The notes beneath the pieces are model-generated. The model searched no databases and had not been told where the DNA came from. It was given only the letters and a program-made list of their open reading frames with translations. Made by a program: the position numbers and the translations under genes. Below are positions 16,927-25,684 of a stretch of DNA of 64,000 nt, piece by piece; position 1 is the first letter of the stretch; each line of letters opens with the position of its first letter. This DNA is from Streptomyces lichenis (GTDB lineage: Bacteria; Actinomycetota; Actinomycetes; Streptomycetales; Streptomycetaceae), in the NCBI RefSeq assembly GCF_023218175.1, contig NZ_JALPTH010000012.1, positions 62,001 through 126,000 of the forward strand. Direction: 5' to 3'.

Positions 16927-17444
16927 CCCGTGTGGACCGATGCAGGACCCGCCCAAGCCGGGAGGCCCCGACAAGGCCCTCCCCGGGGGCGGCCTTCCTC
17001 GGGACGCGTCGTTGCCGCATGGCTGCGCGGCAGGTAATCGGCTCGGTTCCCGTTCACTGGACCATGCCGTATGTCGTCAGCTAACTACGCCCCCCCGGCC
17101 GGGAGTGAAGTCCTCGTAGTCGTCGACCAGTCCGAGGAGGTCTTCGTGCTGTGCCGGGCCGATGCGGAGCGCTCTGAGTTCGTCGACGCCCTGCTTGCCC
17201 TGGCCCTGGCGGCGGGAAGCCGCTGCCGGGTGCCGGTTGAGCAGCAGGTGTGCGTCTCGCCCTGGCCGCCCGTGTCAGCCGCACCCCGGCACTCACTGGC
17301 GAGCCAGTCGCTTCCGGATCGCTGACACTCGGTGCGCACCGTACGGCGGCGTGTTCTCGCCCGGGCTTTTGAGGGGCTGCCGGCCGTACCCGGCGCCGGC
17401 CCTTGCCCTGTCCAGTGCTCTTGCCTCCCGGGCATCCTGTGGGC
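16927..17444. other. Intergenic with a start-less minus-strand fragment
   Basis: About 520 bp. On the minus strand, 17074-17268 is open without any start codon and reads AHLLLNRHPAAASRRQGQGK, then QGVDELRALRIGPAQHEDLL and GLVDDYEDFTP. That looks like a genuine C-terminus of a lost gene, of unknown family. A plus-strand frame from 17071 (MSSANYAPPAGSEVLVVVD) is its antisense and is not called. Confidence 0.35.
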
Positions 17445-17831
17445 TTACTCGTCGGGGCCGCACTCTCCGCGCCAGGTGGCCTTCTTGAAGGTGACGCCCT
17501 CGGTGAAGTCCATCTTGTATTCGCCGGGGCCGGGGTTGTTGTGGACGCACTTCTCGTAGGTGTTTCCGCGGTAGGTGTAGGTGACTTGGACGTGGTCGGC
17601 GTTGGGGTGGGTGGTGCCGTTGTTGAAGATCGACTGGCCGTCGATGCTGCCGGTCCAGTTGCCCTTGGCCTTGACCATGAGGTGGCCCGTCTGCCCCGGG
17701 CGCTCGAAGACGCAGAAGTACTCCTTCTCGCAGCCCACGGGGCTGGGTTCGGCGAGTGCGGCGGGCGCGGTGATCGCGCTGAGGACGATGACGGCGCCGG
17801 CGGTGGCCGCGGTGAACGCGGAGGTACGCAT
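17445..17831 (-). CDS. Secreted peptidase-inhibitor family I36-like protein
   Basis: A 128-aa exported protein with signal peptide MRTSAFTAATAGAVIVLSAITAPAALA and a small mature domain with paired cysteines: GCEKEYFCVFERPGQTG, HVQVTYTYRGNTYEKCVHNN and ATWRGECGPDE. This crystallin-like pattern is seen in the I36 (SMPI-type) inhibitors of actinomycetes, which block metalloproteases; the inhibitory activity is inferred. Two adjacent ATGs exist. The inner one (17831) has GGAG at 7 nt and is used. Confidence 0.75.
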   Translation of the reverse strand: MRTSAFTAATAGAVIVLSAITAPAALAEPSPVGCEKEYFCVFERPGQTGHLMVKAKGNWTGSIDGQSIFNNGTTHPNADHVQVTYTYRGNTYEKCVHNNPGPGEYKMDFTEGVTFKKATWRGECGPDE

Positions 17832-18340
17832 CATGCAGCTCCAGGGAGGAAGGGGCGGGATGTCAGAAACGCGGACGGGACGCAGTCCGGGTGGCGGCAG
17901 CATGGGGCCGGCCCCTCGAAGAGCTGGCCGTGTGACCGTTGTACCCGGTGGTCGAGAGCGGAGGCGACGGCTCCTGGATCTCGATCCCGCCGACTTGGCG
18001 CCCCGCCGGCGCCCCCGGCGCCAGCAGGTCACCCAGGGTGCCGGACGCCCGGCAGCACCGAACGTCCTGCTTGGCGGTTGGCGAGAAGCAGGCCATACCG
18101 GGCGACCGTGACCAGATGGTCCGTGCAGCATCACGACTCTGCGTGTCAGATTGGGTCCGCTCGGTGCTGAAGTCCGACCCGGCACCACAACCACTAGCAC
18201 CTGGCCCACTCGCGGCGAACCGCCGGCCGGACCGGCTGTTGGACGCCCGTGCTTGGGTCGAGACCTGCTGCACCCATGGGGGGAACGTGTCACCTGTCCG
18301 CACACCCGCGAGCCCCGGGCGCTCCTTACCCGCCCCAGGC
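17832..18340. other. Long leader region between divergent secreted-protein genes
   Basis: About 510 bp between the divergent I36-like and RHS genes. The RHS reading frame stays open upstream to 17939, but its translation there is not protein-like. I see no hairpin or repeat that stands out. Promoters for both genes must lie here. Confidence 0.4.
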
Positions 18341-21300
18341 ATGCCACGCTCCGTCGCGCTGCGCCGCGGTCGGCTGCTGACCGCGCTGCTCGGCACGGTC
18401 GCCCTGTGTGCCACCGCCGTCCCGCTCGCGGCCGCCGAGCCGGCCCCGCCGCGCACTCCGGGCGGCTCGCACTGGGGTGACCACGGACGGGCCGCCATGC
18501 CCCCGGTCCTCGCCGGTACCACTACCCCGCCCCGCAGCCTGCCCTCCGCCGCCCCGACAGCCGCGGAACACACGTGGCGGCAGCGGGCGTTGGAGCGGCT
18601 GCGCACCGGGCGTGCGCTGGCCGCACCCGGGCACAAGGCCCGGTCCGGTGAGGGCCGCAACTCCGGTGCTGCGGCGTTCGTGCCGCGCGGGCAGGGGGAG
18701 GTGCCTTGGCACCAGGTCTTCGGCTTCCGGATGACCGACGCGCTGACCGGGCGGATCGACTACTCGACCGGCAACCTGATGCTGGCCGCCACCGACTTCG
18801 ACGTCGCGGGCGTGGGGCAGACGATCCAGCTCAACCGCACCTTCAACGCCTTCGCCGCGCCGGTCGGCCAGGTCAGCGGACCGTGGTGGCTGAACTGGGA
18901 ACGCAACCTCGACGTCTCGGGTGCGAACTCGGTGCTCGACTACGACGACACCGGCGCCACGGTGGAGTTCTCCCGCAAGCCCGACGGCACCTACACCACC
19001 CCCGCCGGGTACTCCAAGGACCTGCGCAAGAACGCGGACGGCACCTACACCCTGACCGACCGCGGGTCCGGTTCGGCCGACACCTACGACGCCGGCGGCC
19101 GCCTCACCAAGGTCACCGACCGCAACGCCGGGGTCCTGAACGTCACCGCCCACCTCGACGGGGCAGGCGGCTCGGCGGGCTTCAAGCTGACCGAGACCCG
19201 TTCCGGCCGCTGGGTCGACCTGACCAAGACCAGCACCACCCGATGGAGCGCCAAGGACAACACCGGCCGCACGGTCACCTACGACCTGAGCGCCGAGCGC
19301 GGCAACCTGGTGCGCACCACCGACACCACCGGGCAGTCCACCGCCTTCGGCTACGACGGCGACGGACGGGTGGTGAAGGTGACCAGCGCCGAGGGGCGCT
19401 CGACCGCCTTCACCTATGACACGGCCGACCGGGTCACCTCCATGCGCCGCTACGCCGAGAACGGCACCGGGGGAAGCGGGCCCACGTACACGTATGCCTA
19501 CAGCGCCGCGGGGGCGCTGGAGGCGGGCACCACCATCGTCACCGACCCACTCGGCCACACCACCCGCTACGAGCACAACGCCGACGGCGAGATGCTCAAG
19601 GTCACCGACCCGCTGGGCCACGCCCGCTCCAAGACGTACCAGAACCACCTACTGCAGAAGGCCACCGATGCGATGGGCACCGGCTCCGGCGGCGGGAACG
19701 TCACCAGCTACGGCTGGGACGACCGCAACAACCCCACGTCGGCCAAGCTGCCCACCGGGGCCAACGCCACCGCCCAGTGGCAGACGATCGCCGGTGCCGA
19801 ACGGCCCCGCGACACCACCAGCGCCGACGGCGAGAAGACCAGCTACACCTACGACTCCGTCGGCAACACCAAGACCGTCGCCACCACCGGCACCGGCGGC
19901 GCCACCCGGACCCTTGACTACAACGAGGCCGGCCCGCGCTGCGGCGGCTTCCAGGGCCAGGTGTGCACGGCCACCGACGGCAACGGCAAGAAGACCGAGT
20001 TCCGCTACGACGCCGCCGGCAACCTGGACAGCGCCACCCCGCCCGGCCCCCTGGGCAAGACCACCTACACCTACGACGCGCTCGGCCGTACGGTGAGCAC
20101 GACCGACGGGCGCGGGGTCAAGAGCACCTACACCTACGACAAGCGCGACCGCGTGGTGAAGGCCGAGACCTCCAGCGGCGACAGCACCGTCGCCTACACC
20201 TACGACGGGGACGGCAACCTCACCGCCCGCAGCGACGCCACCGGCACCCAGCGCTACCAGTTCGACGCCCTGAGCCGGGAGACCATCCGCACCCTTCAGG
20301 ACGGCTCCCAGACCGTGCTGGCCTACACCGCCGACGGCAACATCGAGACGTACAAGGATCCCGGCGGCACCACGAGCTACCAGTGGGACGGGGCCAACCG
20401 ACTGACCCAACTCACCAGCCCGCAGGGCAAGAAGACCACCTACGCCTACGACGACAACGACCGGCGCACCAAGACCACCTATCCCGGCGGCACCGAGCAG
20501 ACCCAGACCCTGGACACCTCCGGCCGACCGCAGGACATCCGGGTCATCTCGCCCACCGGCATCATCCTCAACCACCTCGCCTACACCTACGGCTACTCCG
20601 CCGGCGGCACCGCGACGGACGGCACGAAGATCCGCAGCCGCACCGACCAGCTGACCAAGACCCGCACCGACTACTCCTACGACGGGGCGGGGCGGCTGTC
20701 GCTGGCCAAGGAAGTCGACCCGACGGGCCGGCTGAGGTCCTGGCAGTACTGCTTCGACCCGGCCGGCAACCTCACCTCCCGGGGCGAAAGCCCCGGCTGC
20801 CCGGGTTACACCGCCTACACCTACAACGACGCCTCCCAGCTGACCGCCCGCAACGGCATCACCACGGGATGGTCCTACGACGCCGCCGGCAACGAGACCG
20901 CGGGCCGTCCCGGCGCGCAGGGTGGGCGCAGCGCCGAGCAGTACACCGGATACGGGCAGCTGAAGTCCCTGACCACCGGCGGCACCACCTACCAGGCGCA
21001 GTACGCCAGCACCGACAGCAGCGAGCGGACCCGGCTGGGCGACACCGTCTTCCACAACGGGCCCCTCGGCCTGTCCGGGCAGACCACCGGCGGCAAGGAC
21101 ACCGACTTCATCCGCGAGCCGGGCGGCACCCTCAACTCCGTGGCCACCGGCAACAGCAGCCACTACTACCTCACCGACGCCCTGGGCTCGGTCATCGGCC
21201 TGGTCGACGAGTCGGGCAAGCGCGTCAACACCTACCTCTACACCCCCGACGGCCAGAGCCGGACCGGGACCACCGAGACGGTGCCTCAGCCCTTCCGCTT

Positions 21301-21718
21301 CGCCGGCGGCCAACTCGACCCCACCGGCCTCTACCACTTCGGGGCCCGCTACTACGACCCCCAGACCGTCCGCTTCACCCAGCCCGACCCCTCCGGCCAA
21401 GAGGTCAACCCCTACCTCTACGCCGAAGGCGACCCCGTCAACAGGCTGGATCCCAACGGCCTGGCGGCGGTCGACGCTGTGGACAAGATCGTCGGCAGAT
21501 TCGGGACCTACGGCGGGTTGGGCGGCCTTGTGGGTGGAGCCATCGGAGGACTGGTCGGCCTTGCCTTCGCAGGGGTGGGCGTGGGCCCCGGGGTTGCCAT
21601 CGGAACGGCGATCGGCGCGGCAATCGGTCTTACCGCGGCCGCTGCCGTCACCACCGTGGAGGTGGGCAGCAAGCTGTGGAAGAAGCGCAAGCGGCAGTGG
21701 TATCAACCATTCGGGTAG
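18341..21718 (+). CDS. Secreted RHS/YD-repeat polymorphic-toxin-like protein, 1125 aa
   Basis: The signal peptide (MPRSVALRRGRLLTALLGTVALCATAVPLAAA) is followed by a DUF6531-type N-terminal RHS region (IDYSTGNLMLAATDFDVAG) and more than 15 YD repeats (YTYDALGRTVSTTDGRG, YAYDDNDRRTKTTYPGG). The RHS core hallmark LYHFGARYYDPQTVRFTQPD and NRLDPNG end at about residue 1041. RHS proteins form a shell around a variable C-terminal toxin. Here the last 84 residues are Gly/Ala-rich and hydrophobic (YGGLGGLVGGAIGGLVGLAF, GVAIGTAIGAAIGLTAAAAV) with a cationic end (KLWKKRKRQWYQPFG), more like a membrane-active tip than a nuclease. No immunity gene is obvious downstream. The start is chosen because it gives an exact Sec signal; no strong ribosome site is seen. 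Confidence 0.9.
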   Translation: MPRSVALRRGRLLTALLGTVALCATAVPLAAAEPAPPRTPGGSHWGDHGRAAMPPVLAGTTTPPRSLPSAAPTAAEHTWRQRALERLRTGRALAAPGHKARSGEGRNSGAAAFVPRGQGEVPWHQVFGFRMTDALTGRIDYSTGNLMLAATDFDVAGVGQTIQLNRTFNAFAAPVGQVSGPWWLNWERNLDVSGANSVLDYDDTGATVEFSRKPDGTYTTPAGYSKDLRKNADGTYTLTDRGSGSADTYDAGGRLTKVTDRNAGVLNVTAHLDGAGGSAGFKLTETRSGRWVDLTKTSTTRWSAKDNTGRTVTYDLSAERGNLVRTTDTTGQSTAFGYDGDGRVVKVTSAEGRSTAFTYDTADRVTSMRRYAENGTGGSGPTYTYAYSAAGALEAGTTIVTDPLGHTTRYEHNADGEMLKVTDPLGHARSKTYQNHLLQKATDAMGTGSGGGNVTSYGWDDRNNPTSAKLPTGANATAQWQTIAGAERPRDTTSADGEKTSYTYDSVGNTKTVATTGTGGATRTLDYNEAGPRCGGFQGQVCTATDGNGKKTEFRYDAAGNLDSATPPGPLGKTTYTYDALGRTVSTTDGRGVKSTYTYDKRDRVVKAETSSGDSTVAYTYDGDGNLTARSDATGTQRYQFDALSRETIRTLQDGSQTVLAYTADGNIETYKDPGGTTSYQWDGANRLTQLTSPQGKKTTYAYDDNDRRTKTTYPGGTEQTQTLDTSGRPQDIRVISPTGIILNHLAYTYGYSAGGTATDGTKIRSRTDQLTKTRTDYSYDGAGRLSLAKEVDPTGRLRSWQYCFDPAGNLTSRGESPGCPGYTAYTYNDASQLTARNGITTGWSYDAAGNETAGRPGAQGGRSAEQYTGYGQLKSLTTGGTTYQAQYASTDSSERTRLGDTVFHNGPLGLSGQTTGGKDTDFIREPGGTLNSVATGNSSHYYLTDALGSVIGLVDESGKRVNTYLYTPDGQSRTGTTETVPQPFRFAGGQLDPTGLYHFGARYYDPQTVRFTQPDPSGQEVNPYLYAEGDPVNRLDPNGLAAVDAVDKIVGRFGTYGGLGGLVGGAIGGLVGLAFAGVGVGPGVAIGTAIGAAIGLTAAAAVTTVEVGSKLWKKRKRQWYQPFG

Positions 21719-21956
21719 GCAGGTAGGGCGGCTGAGTTCCGTCACCGCCAGGCAGGCATACCGGCCCTGGTGGTGGGCCTTGGTATGGCGAAGCCGCCCT
21801 ACCTCAGGGTCTGTGACGCCGCGTCGTGCACGGGCCAGCCCCTCGATGGCGCCGGGAATGACGACGATGCCGCCTCTACCTGCGTCGCCACCGCACACAG
21901 CTCACTTTCCGGCGACGAGCAACCGCTGGTCGCGCCTACCCCGAAAGGACCTCCTC

Positions 21957-22505
21957 ATGGCAGGAAACACCACGACCAAGGCCCGAGACCGCGTACTCGG
22001 CCGACTAGTCGTCGCATCGTCCACCGTGGCCGCTCTGCTTCTCGGTGCCCCGGGCACCGGTGCGACGGCCGAGGCCGGCGCGCTCGCCCTCAGCGGGCCG
22101 GCGAACGTGGCCAACGCCGGCCAGTGCTGGGATTTGGCCTCAAACGCACTGGGCACGGAGGTCGGCGTGTTCACCTGCCACAACGAGTCCACCTACCTGA
22201 GCCAGAAGTGGTACCGCAGCATCGACGCCCCCAGCGTCCACAACATCCAAAACGTCAACGGACTGTGCATGGACCTGCGCACCAACGACGTCGGCGCCCG
22301 CGTGATCATGGCGTCGTGCCACTTCGAGGAGAGCTACCGCAGCCAGAAGTGGTATCCGGTCGGCGAAGAGCTGCGCAATTTCCGCAACTCCAACGGCCTG
22401 TGCATCGAGCGTCCCCCCACCGCCGGCGGCCCGGTGGTCATGGCGCCCTGCCGCTACGAGGACAGCTACGCGAGTCAGAAGTGGACCACCACCGGCGCCT
22501 GGTAA
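21957..22505 (+). CDS. Secreted ricin-B (beta-trefoil) lectin-like protein
   Basis: A 182-aa protein with an N-terminal export signal (RLVVASSTVAALLLGAPGTGATAEA) and three beta-trefoil repeats. The repeats are marked by GQCWDLASNALGTEV / SQKWYRS, GLCMDLRTNDVGARVIM / SQKWYPV and GLCIERPPTAGGPVVM / SQKW. This is the ricin-B-lectin pattern used for carbohydrate binding. No catalytic domain is attached. AAAGGA precedes the ATG. It lies 238 bp downstream of the RHS gene in the same direction, so a functional link is possible, but no shared operon signal is seen. A perfect hairpin 18 bp after the stop probably ends the transcript. Confidence 0.82.
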   Translation: MAGNTTTKARDRVLGRLVVASSTVAALLLGAPGTGATAEAGALALSGPANVANAGQCWDLASNALGTEVGVFTCHNESTYLSQKWYRSIDAPSVHNIQNVNGLCMDLRTNDVGARVIMASCHFEESYRSQKWYPVGEELRNFRNSNGLCIERPPTAGGPVVMAPCRYEDSYASQKWTTTGAW

Positions 22506-22523
22506 CCATCGCCGGCCTCCGCC

Positions 22524-22543
22524 GGGGTCCCGGCCGGGACCCC
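22524..22543 (+). terminator. Hairpin downstream of lectin gene
   Basis: A perfect 20-bp palindrome, GGGGTCCCGG followed by its complement, 18 bp after the lectin stop. It can fold as an 8-bp stem with a GGCC loop. There is no U-tract, as is common for actinomycete terminators. Confidence 0.6.
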
Positions 22544-22623
22544 GATGGAAGCGAGGTGGTGCTGCTTCTCGCCGTACCTGGGTACTCTGCGGCACAGTCG
22601 CCTTCGCGCCCTCGGGAGGCCCA

Positions 22624-23037
22624 GTGGTCCATCTGCTCCTGCTGTTCCCGTTACTGATCACCATTGGGTGTGTACTCCTCGCTTTCTGGAGCTACCGGTA
22701 CGTTCAGCGGCTGATCAGCATCTGGGCCCAGCCCCCTGTGCCGGGCCGCTGCCTTCGTTCCACGCCGGGCAGGCGGTACCGGTACAACCTCTACGAGTTC
22801 ATCACCGCGGACGGTCACCCCGTACGGTTCCACGAGAGCGGACCTCCCACGGTGGGCGTCGGAGCTCTGGTGGCGGTCCGCTACCCGGCAGGCCGACCGG
22901 ACCTGGCCACCGCCACCCCGCCCCGCCCGGCAGCAGCGTGGGTGGGGCTGGTGGCCATCTGGTTGCTACTCGCAGTGATCTTCCTGGGCTGCGTCGTGTG
23001 GGCCGTCCTCTACGGTGCCGCCCTGAGGGGATCGTGA
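22624..23037 (+). CDS. DUF3592-like two-helix membrane protein, 137 aa
   Basis: An N-terminal helix (LLLLFPLLITIGCVLLAFWS), a small extracytoplasmic or soluble beta-domain (RYRYNLYEFITADGHPVRFH) and a C-terminal helix (WVGLVAIWLLLAVIFLGCVV). The YEFxxxDGxxxRF pattern between two helices is typical of DUF3592 proteins, whose function is unknown. The start is GTG with GGGAGG just upstream. The next frame begins 74 bp downstream in the same direction. Confidence 0.7.
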   Translation: MVHLLLLFPLLITIGCVLLAFWSYRYVQRLISIWAQPPVPGRCLRSTPGRRYRYNLYEFITADGHPVRFHESGPPTVGVGALVAVRYPAGRPDLATATPPRPAAAWVGLVAIWLLLAVIFLGCVVWAVLYGAALRGS

Positions 23038-23111
23038 GGTGCCCGGGTCCGGCTCTGTCGCGGGAGTGTAGGGGTGTGCGGCACGTACGGCTCCGACAAG
23101 GAAGGCCAGCA

Positions 23112-23770
23112 GTGACCCGCACCATCGACGACCTCCTGCAAGAGGCGGCCGTCCCCCTCACCCGCGACCCCCGCTTCGACGTCGGCGCCTCGCTGCGCCG
23201 CCTGGCCGCCGACGCCGGCCGCCACGCCGCCGCGCCCTCCGCCCACCTCGTCGGCGCGGCCCGGGCCGGACGCCAGCTGTCGACCGTGTGCCGGTGGGCC
23301 ATCAACGCCCCGGGCGCCCACGGCGACATCAGCCGCCTGGCCGATGCCCCTGCTCGCGGTACGGACGGCGAGTTCGACGAGGCGGCGCCGCGGTGTTCGC
23401 CTGCCTGCTCTTCCTTACCGGCCACCCCGAGAGCGCTCAGTTCTGGTGGCAGCTGTCCGCCGGCGCCGGGAACCGGATCGCCGCCTACTGCCTCCACCTG
23501 CACCACCTCGCCCTGGGCGAGCACCGCGAGGCCGCCCACTGGCGGCACGAGGTCACCGCCCCTGGCCCCGGCGGCAGCGGCATCGACGAAGTCCTCCTCG
23601 ACTGCCTGGGTGCCGTCGCCGCCTACGTCCGCAAGAACGGCTCCACCGGCAGCACCCCGCCGACCGGCCGGCTGGAGATGGAGGTCGACCGCCTCGCCGA
23701 CACCGACGAGATCAGCGGCCCGCCCGACCGCCGCCTCGTCGACCGTCTGCGCGAGTTCACCACCCGCTGA
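23112..23770 (+). pseudogene. Conserved Streptomyces hypothetical gene with a single-base frameshift
   Basis: The GTG at 23112 opens a frame reading MTRTIDDLLQEAAVPLTRDP, then RLAADAGRHAAAPSAHLVGA and ISRLADAPARGTDGEFDEA. A different frame then continues GAAVFACLLFLTGHPESAQF, then WWQLSAGAGNRIAAYCLHLH up to the stop at 23770. The two halves join logically at GEFDEA-GAAVFACL if one G is restored in the GAGGCGGCGCC run at about 23380-23389. The whole would be about 220 aa, soluble. I recognise it as a conserved hypothetical protein that often has an intact reading frame elsewhere. Either a recent mutation or a sequencing error. Confidence 0.7.
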
Positions 23771-23867
23771 CCCGTTCGTACCGCCGCGCCGCGAAGGCGG
23801 CGGCGATCAGCGCCCCGTGCGAGCCCAGTCCGGTGACGATCGCCGAGGCGGTCAGCAGGGTGTGGTT

Positions 23868-23930
23868 GCGCCCCGCCCACTCCGGACGGCGCCCCGCCCA
23901 CTCCGGACGGCGCTCGGCCCACTCCGGCCG
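23868..23930. repeat. Three tandem 21-bp repeats
   Basis: Unit GCGCCCCGCCCACTCCGGAC plus G, twice perfectly (23868-23888 and 23889-23909) and once with four changes (23910-23930). On the minus strand they would encode RPEWAGR repeats in a frame that reads through without a start and ends in a hydrophobic tail (TASAIVTGLGSHGALIAAAF) at 23757. That tail may be the end of a lost membrane-protein gene. Confidence 0.7.
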
Positions 23931-23986
23931 GGGGCCCGCCCCTTTCGTACGGCGGGCGGAGGGGCGGAGCCGGGAGCGGCCGGAGG

Positions 23987-25087
23987 TCAGGAGCCCGACC
24001 CCGAGCCCGCCAGCCGGACGGTGCCGAGGATCTTCTGGATCACCGCGTCGTCCAGCTCGTCGGGGATCCCGGCGTTGGCGTACAGCACCCAGCTGGCGAA
24101 GTCGCCCTTCTCGGTCTTGTAGGAGAAGGCGATGGACTTGCCGTCCGTGTCGCACTTCCCCTCCTTCTTGGTGCCCGTGGCGGTGGCCGTGGCGACATGG
24201 CCCTGGAGCCCCGAGGTGGTGGTGAACGGCTTCGCCTTGGTGATCTTCACCGTGCCCTTGGGCTCGGTCTGGGCGTAGCCCGCCCACACCCAGTTGCCGG
24301 CCTCGTTGTACGCGGCCTCGGCGGTGTCCTTGGCGCCCTGGCCGCCCTTGGTGCCTACCATGGCGAGGCCGGTCTCGTCCTCCCGGCCGTTCTTCGGGTC
24401 GTTGGTGACGCACCAGCGGCTCTTGTACTCGGCCGGCGCGGACATGGTGACGACCGGGCTGCCGTCGCCCTTCTTCTCGTCCTCGAAGCCGACGCTGGTG
24501 CCCGCGCCGACCACCTCCCAGTCGCCCGGCACGTCGAACTGGGTGCCGCGCTTGGGGTTGTAGACGACCTTCCAGCCCTCGATGGTGGGCTTCGAACCGC
24601 CGCCGCCGCGCGGGTTGTCCAGCGGCGGAGCCGTGGGCTCCGCGGACGTGGTGGCGCTCTGCGAGGGCTTGGCGTCCTTTCCGGCCACCGGCTTGCCCTC
24701 GTCGTCCTTGCCCAGCACCAGATAGCCGGTGACCGCGGCGGTGGTGAGCACGGCGAAGGCGGCCACGATGGCCGTGATCACCGTCTTGCGCCGCTCGTCG
24801 CCCCCGTCGCCGCCCGGCTGGGGCGCTCCGGGCATGCCGTAGCCGGGCACGGTGGGCTGCTGGTACGGGTTGGGCTGCCCCGCCCCGTAACCCGGCTGCC
24901 CGGTCCCGTAGCCCTGCTGGCCCGTGCCGTAGCCCTGCTGTCCGTAGCCCTGCTGCCCGGCGCCGTAGCCGCCGGGCTGGGTGGGCGGCTGCCCGTACGG
25001 GTTGGGCTGCTGGTAACCCGGCTGCTGGTACGGGTTCTGGTCCTGCGGGTTCTGCTCGCCCCCGGGCGGCTGCTGTCCTGGCCACAT
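23987..25087 (-). CDS. Gln/Tyr/Pro/Gly-rich single-pass membrane protein, 366 aa
   Basis: From MWPGQQPPGGEQNPQDQNPY the first 95 residues are a low-complexity cytoplasmic segment with GYGxGQQ repeats. A transmembrane helix follows (TVITAIVAAFAVLTTAAVTGYLVLG), then a Ser/Thr/Pro linker and an external domain (GWKVVYNPKRGTQFDVPGDW, RWCVTNDPKNGRED, KCDTDGKSIAFSYKTEKGDF). This layout is common in Streptomyces envelope proteins of unknown function. The external domain contains two cysteines that could pair. No ribosome site is evident. The start at 25087 fits the family, and the upstream frame is not protein-like. Confidence 0.82.
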   Translation of the reverse strand: MWPGQQPPGGEQNPQDQNPYQQPGYQQPNPYGQPPTQPGGYGAGQQGYGQQGYGTGQQGYGTGQPGYGAGQPNPYQQPTVPGYGMPGAPQPGGDGGDERRKTVITAIVAAFAVLTTAAVTGYLVLGKDDEGKPVAGKDAKPSQSATTSAEPTAPPLDNPRGGGGSKPTIEGWKVVYNPKRGTQFDVPGDWEVVGAGTSVGFEDEKKGDGSPVVTMSAPAEYKSRWCVTNDPKNGREDETGLAMVGTKGGQGAKDTAEAAYNEAGNWVWAGYAQTEPKGTVKITKAKPFTTTSGLQGHVATATATGTKKEGKCDTDGKSIAFSYKTEKGDFASWVLYANAGIPDELDDAVIQKILGTVRLAGSGSGS

Positions 25088-25181
25088 GGCGAGTAACCAT
25101 AGAGGGGTGGGGTGACGGCTGCCACGGCCACCCCTGGCCGCCCCCGTTCCCCCGTCGGCTACTGCCTGGTAACTTCGGGCC

Positions 25182-25634
25182 ATGTCCGACACCCAGCCGA
25201 ACATCGGCGAGATGCTGCTGGCCACCGTCCCCATGGCCAAGACCCTGAACCTGGAGGTCATCGAGGCGACCGAGGAGCGCGCGGTGCTCCGCCTGCCCGA
25301 CCAGCCCGACTTCCACAACCACGTCGGCGGTCCGCACGCCGGGGCCATGTTCACCCTCGGCGAGTCCGCCAGCGGCGCCATCGTCATCGGCGCCTTCGCC
25401 GACCAGCTGGGCCGGGCCGTCCCGCTCGCCGTGAAGGCCGAGATCGGCTACCGGAAGCTCGCCATGGGACCCGTCACGGCCACCGCCACACTCGGCCGCA
25501 CCAAGGCCGAGGTCGTCGCCGAACTCGACGCCGGGGAGCGCCCCGAGTTCCCGGTGCACATCGCCATCACCCGTGAGGACGGGGCGGTGACCGGCGAGAT
25601 GACCATCGTCTGGACGCTCCGCCCGCAGGGCTGA
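25182..25634 (+). CDS. PaaI/DUF4442-type hotdog-fold thioesterase
   Basis: A 150-aa single hotdog domain: TLNLEVIEATEERAVLRLPD, then NHVGGPHAGAMFTLGESASG with the HxGxxxxLxE pattern of acyl-CoA thioesterases, then VKAEIGYRKLAMGPVTATAT. It should hydrolyse an acyl-CoA, but the acyl group is unknown. The ATG is preceded by TAACTT at 6 nt and no ribosome site, suggesting a leaderless mRNA. A strong terminator follows. Confidence 0.84.
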   Translation: MSDTQPNIGEMLLATVPMAKTLNLEVIEATEERAVLRLPDQPDFHNHVGGPHAGAMFTLGESASGAIVIGAFADQLGRAVPLAVKAEIGYRKLAMGPVTATATLGRTKAEVVAELDAGERPEFPVHIAITREDGAVTGEMTIVWTLRPQG

Positions 25635-25647
25635 CCCGCCCGGCCCA

Positions 25648-25684
25648 CCCCGCCCCCGCACCTCCCCTCGGTGCGGGGGCGGGG
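25648..25684 (+). terminator. Strong hairpin downstream of thioesterase gene
   Basis: A perfect 15-bp stem (CCCCGCCCCCGCACC with its complement) and a 7-nt loop, 14 bp after the stop. No U-tract follows, only a mixed pyrimidine run. Confidence 0.75.

Noticed and set aside
17071..17325. Plus-strand frame starting MSSANYAPPAGSEVLVVVD
   Set aside because: It is antisense to a better protein-like but start-less minus-strand fragment, and has no ribosome site.
17939..18340. Longer N-terminus of the RHS protein
   Set aside because: The extra 134 residues are not protein-like, and the ATG at 18341 gives an exact Sec signal peptide.
19649..21898. 749-codon minus-strand frame opposite the RHS gene, rich in Val/Gly repeats
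   Set aside because: Antisense of the periodic YD repeats, which gives an apparently repetitive Val-Gly-Val protein; no start context.
22624..23037. Two-helix membrane protein as dedicated RHS immunity protein
   Set aside because: It is separated from the RHS gene by the lectin gene and a strong hairpin, and looks like the general DUF3592 family; kept only as a hypothesis in the RHS finding.
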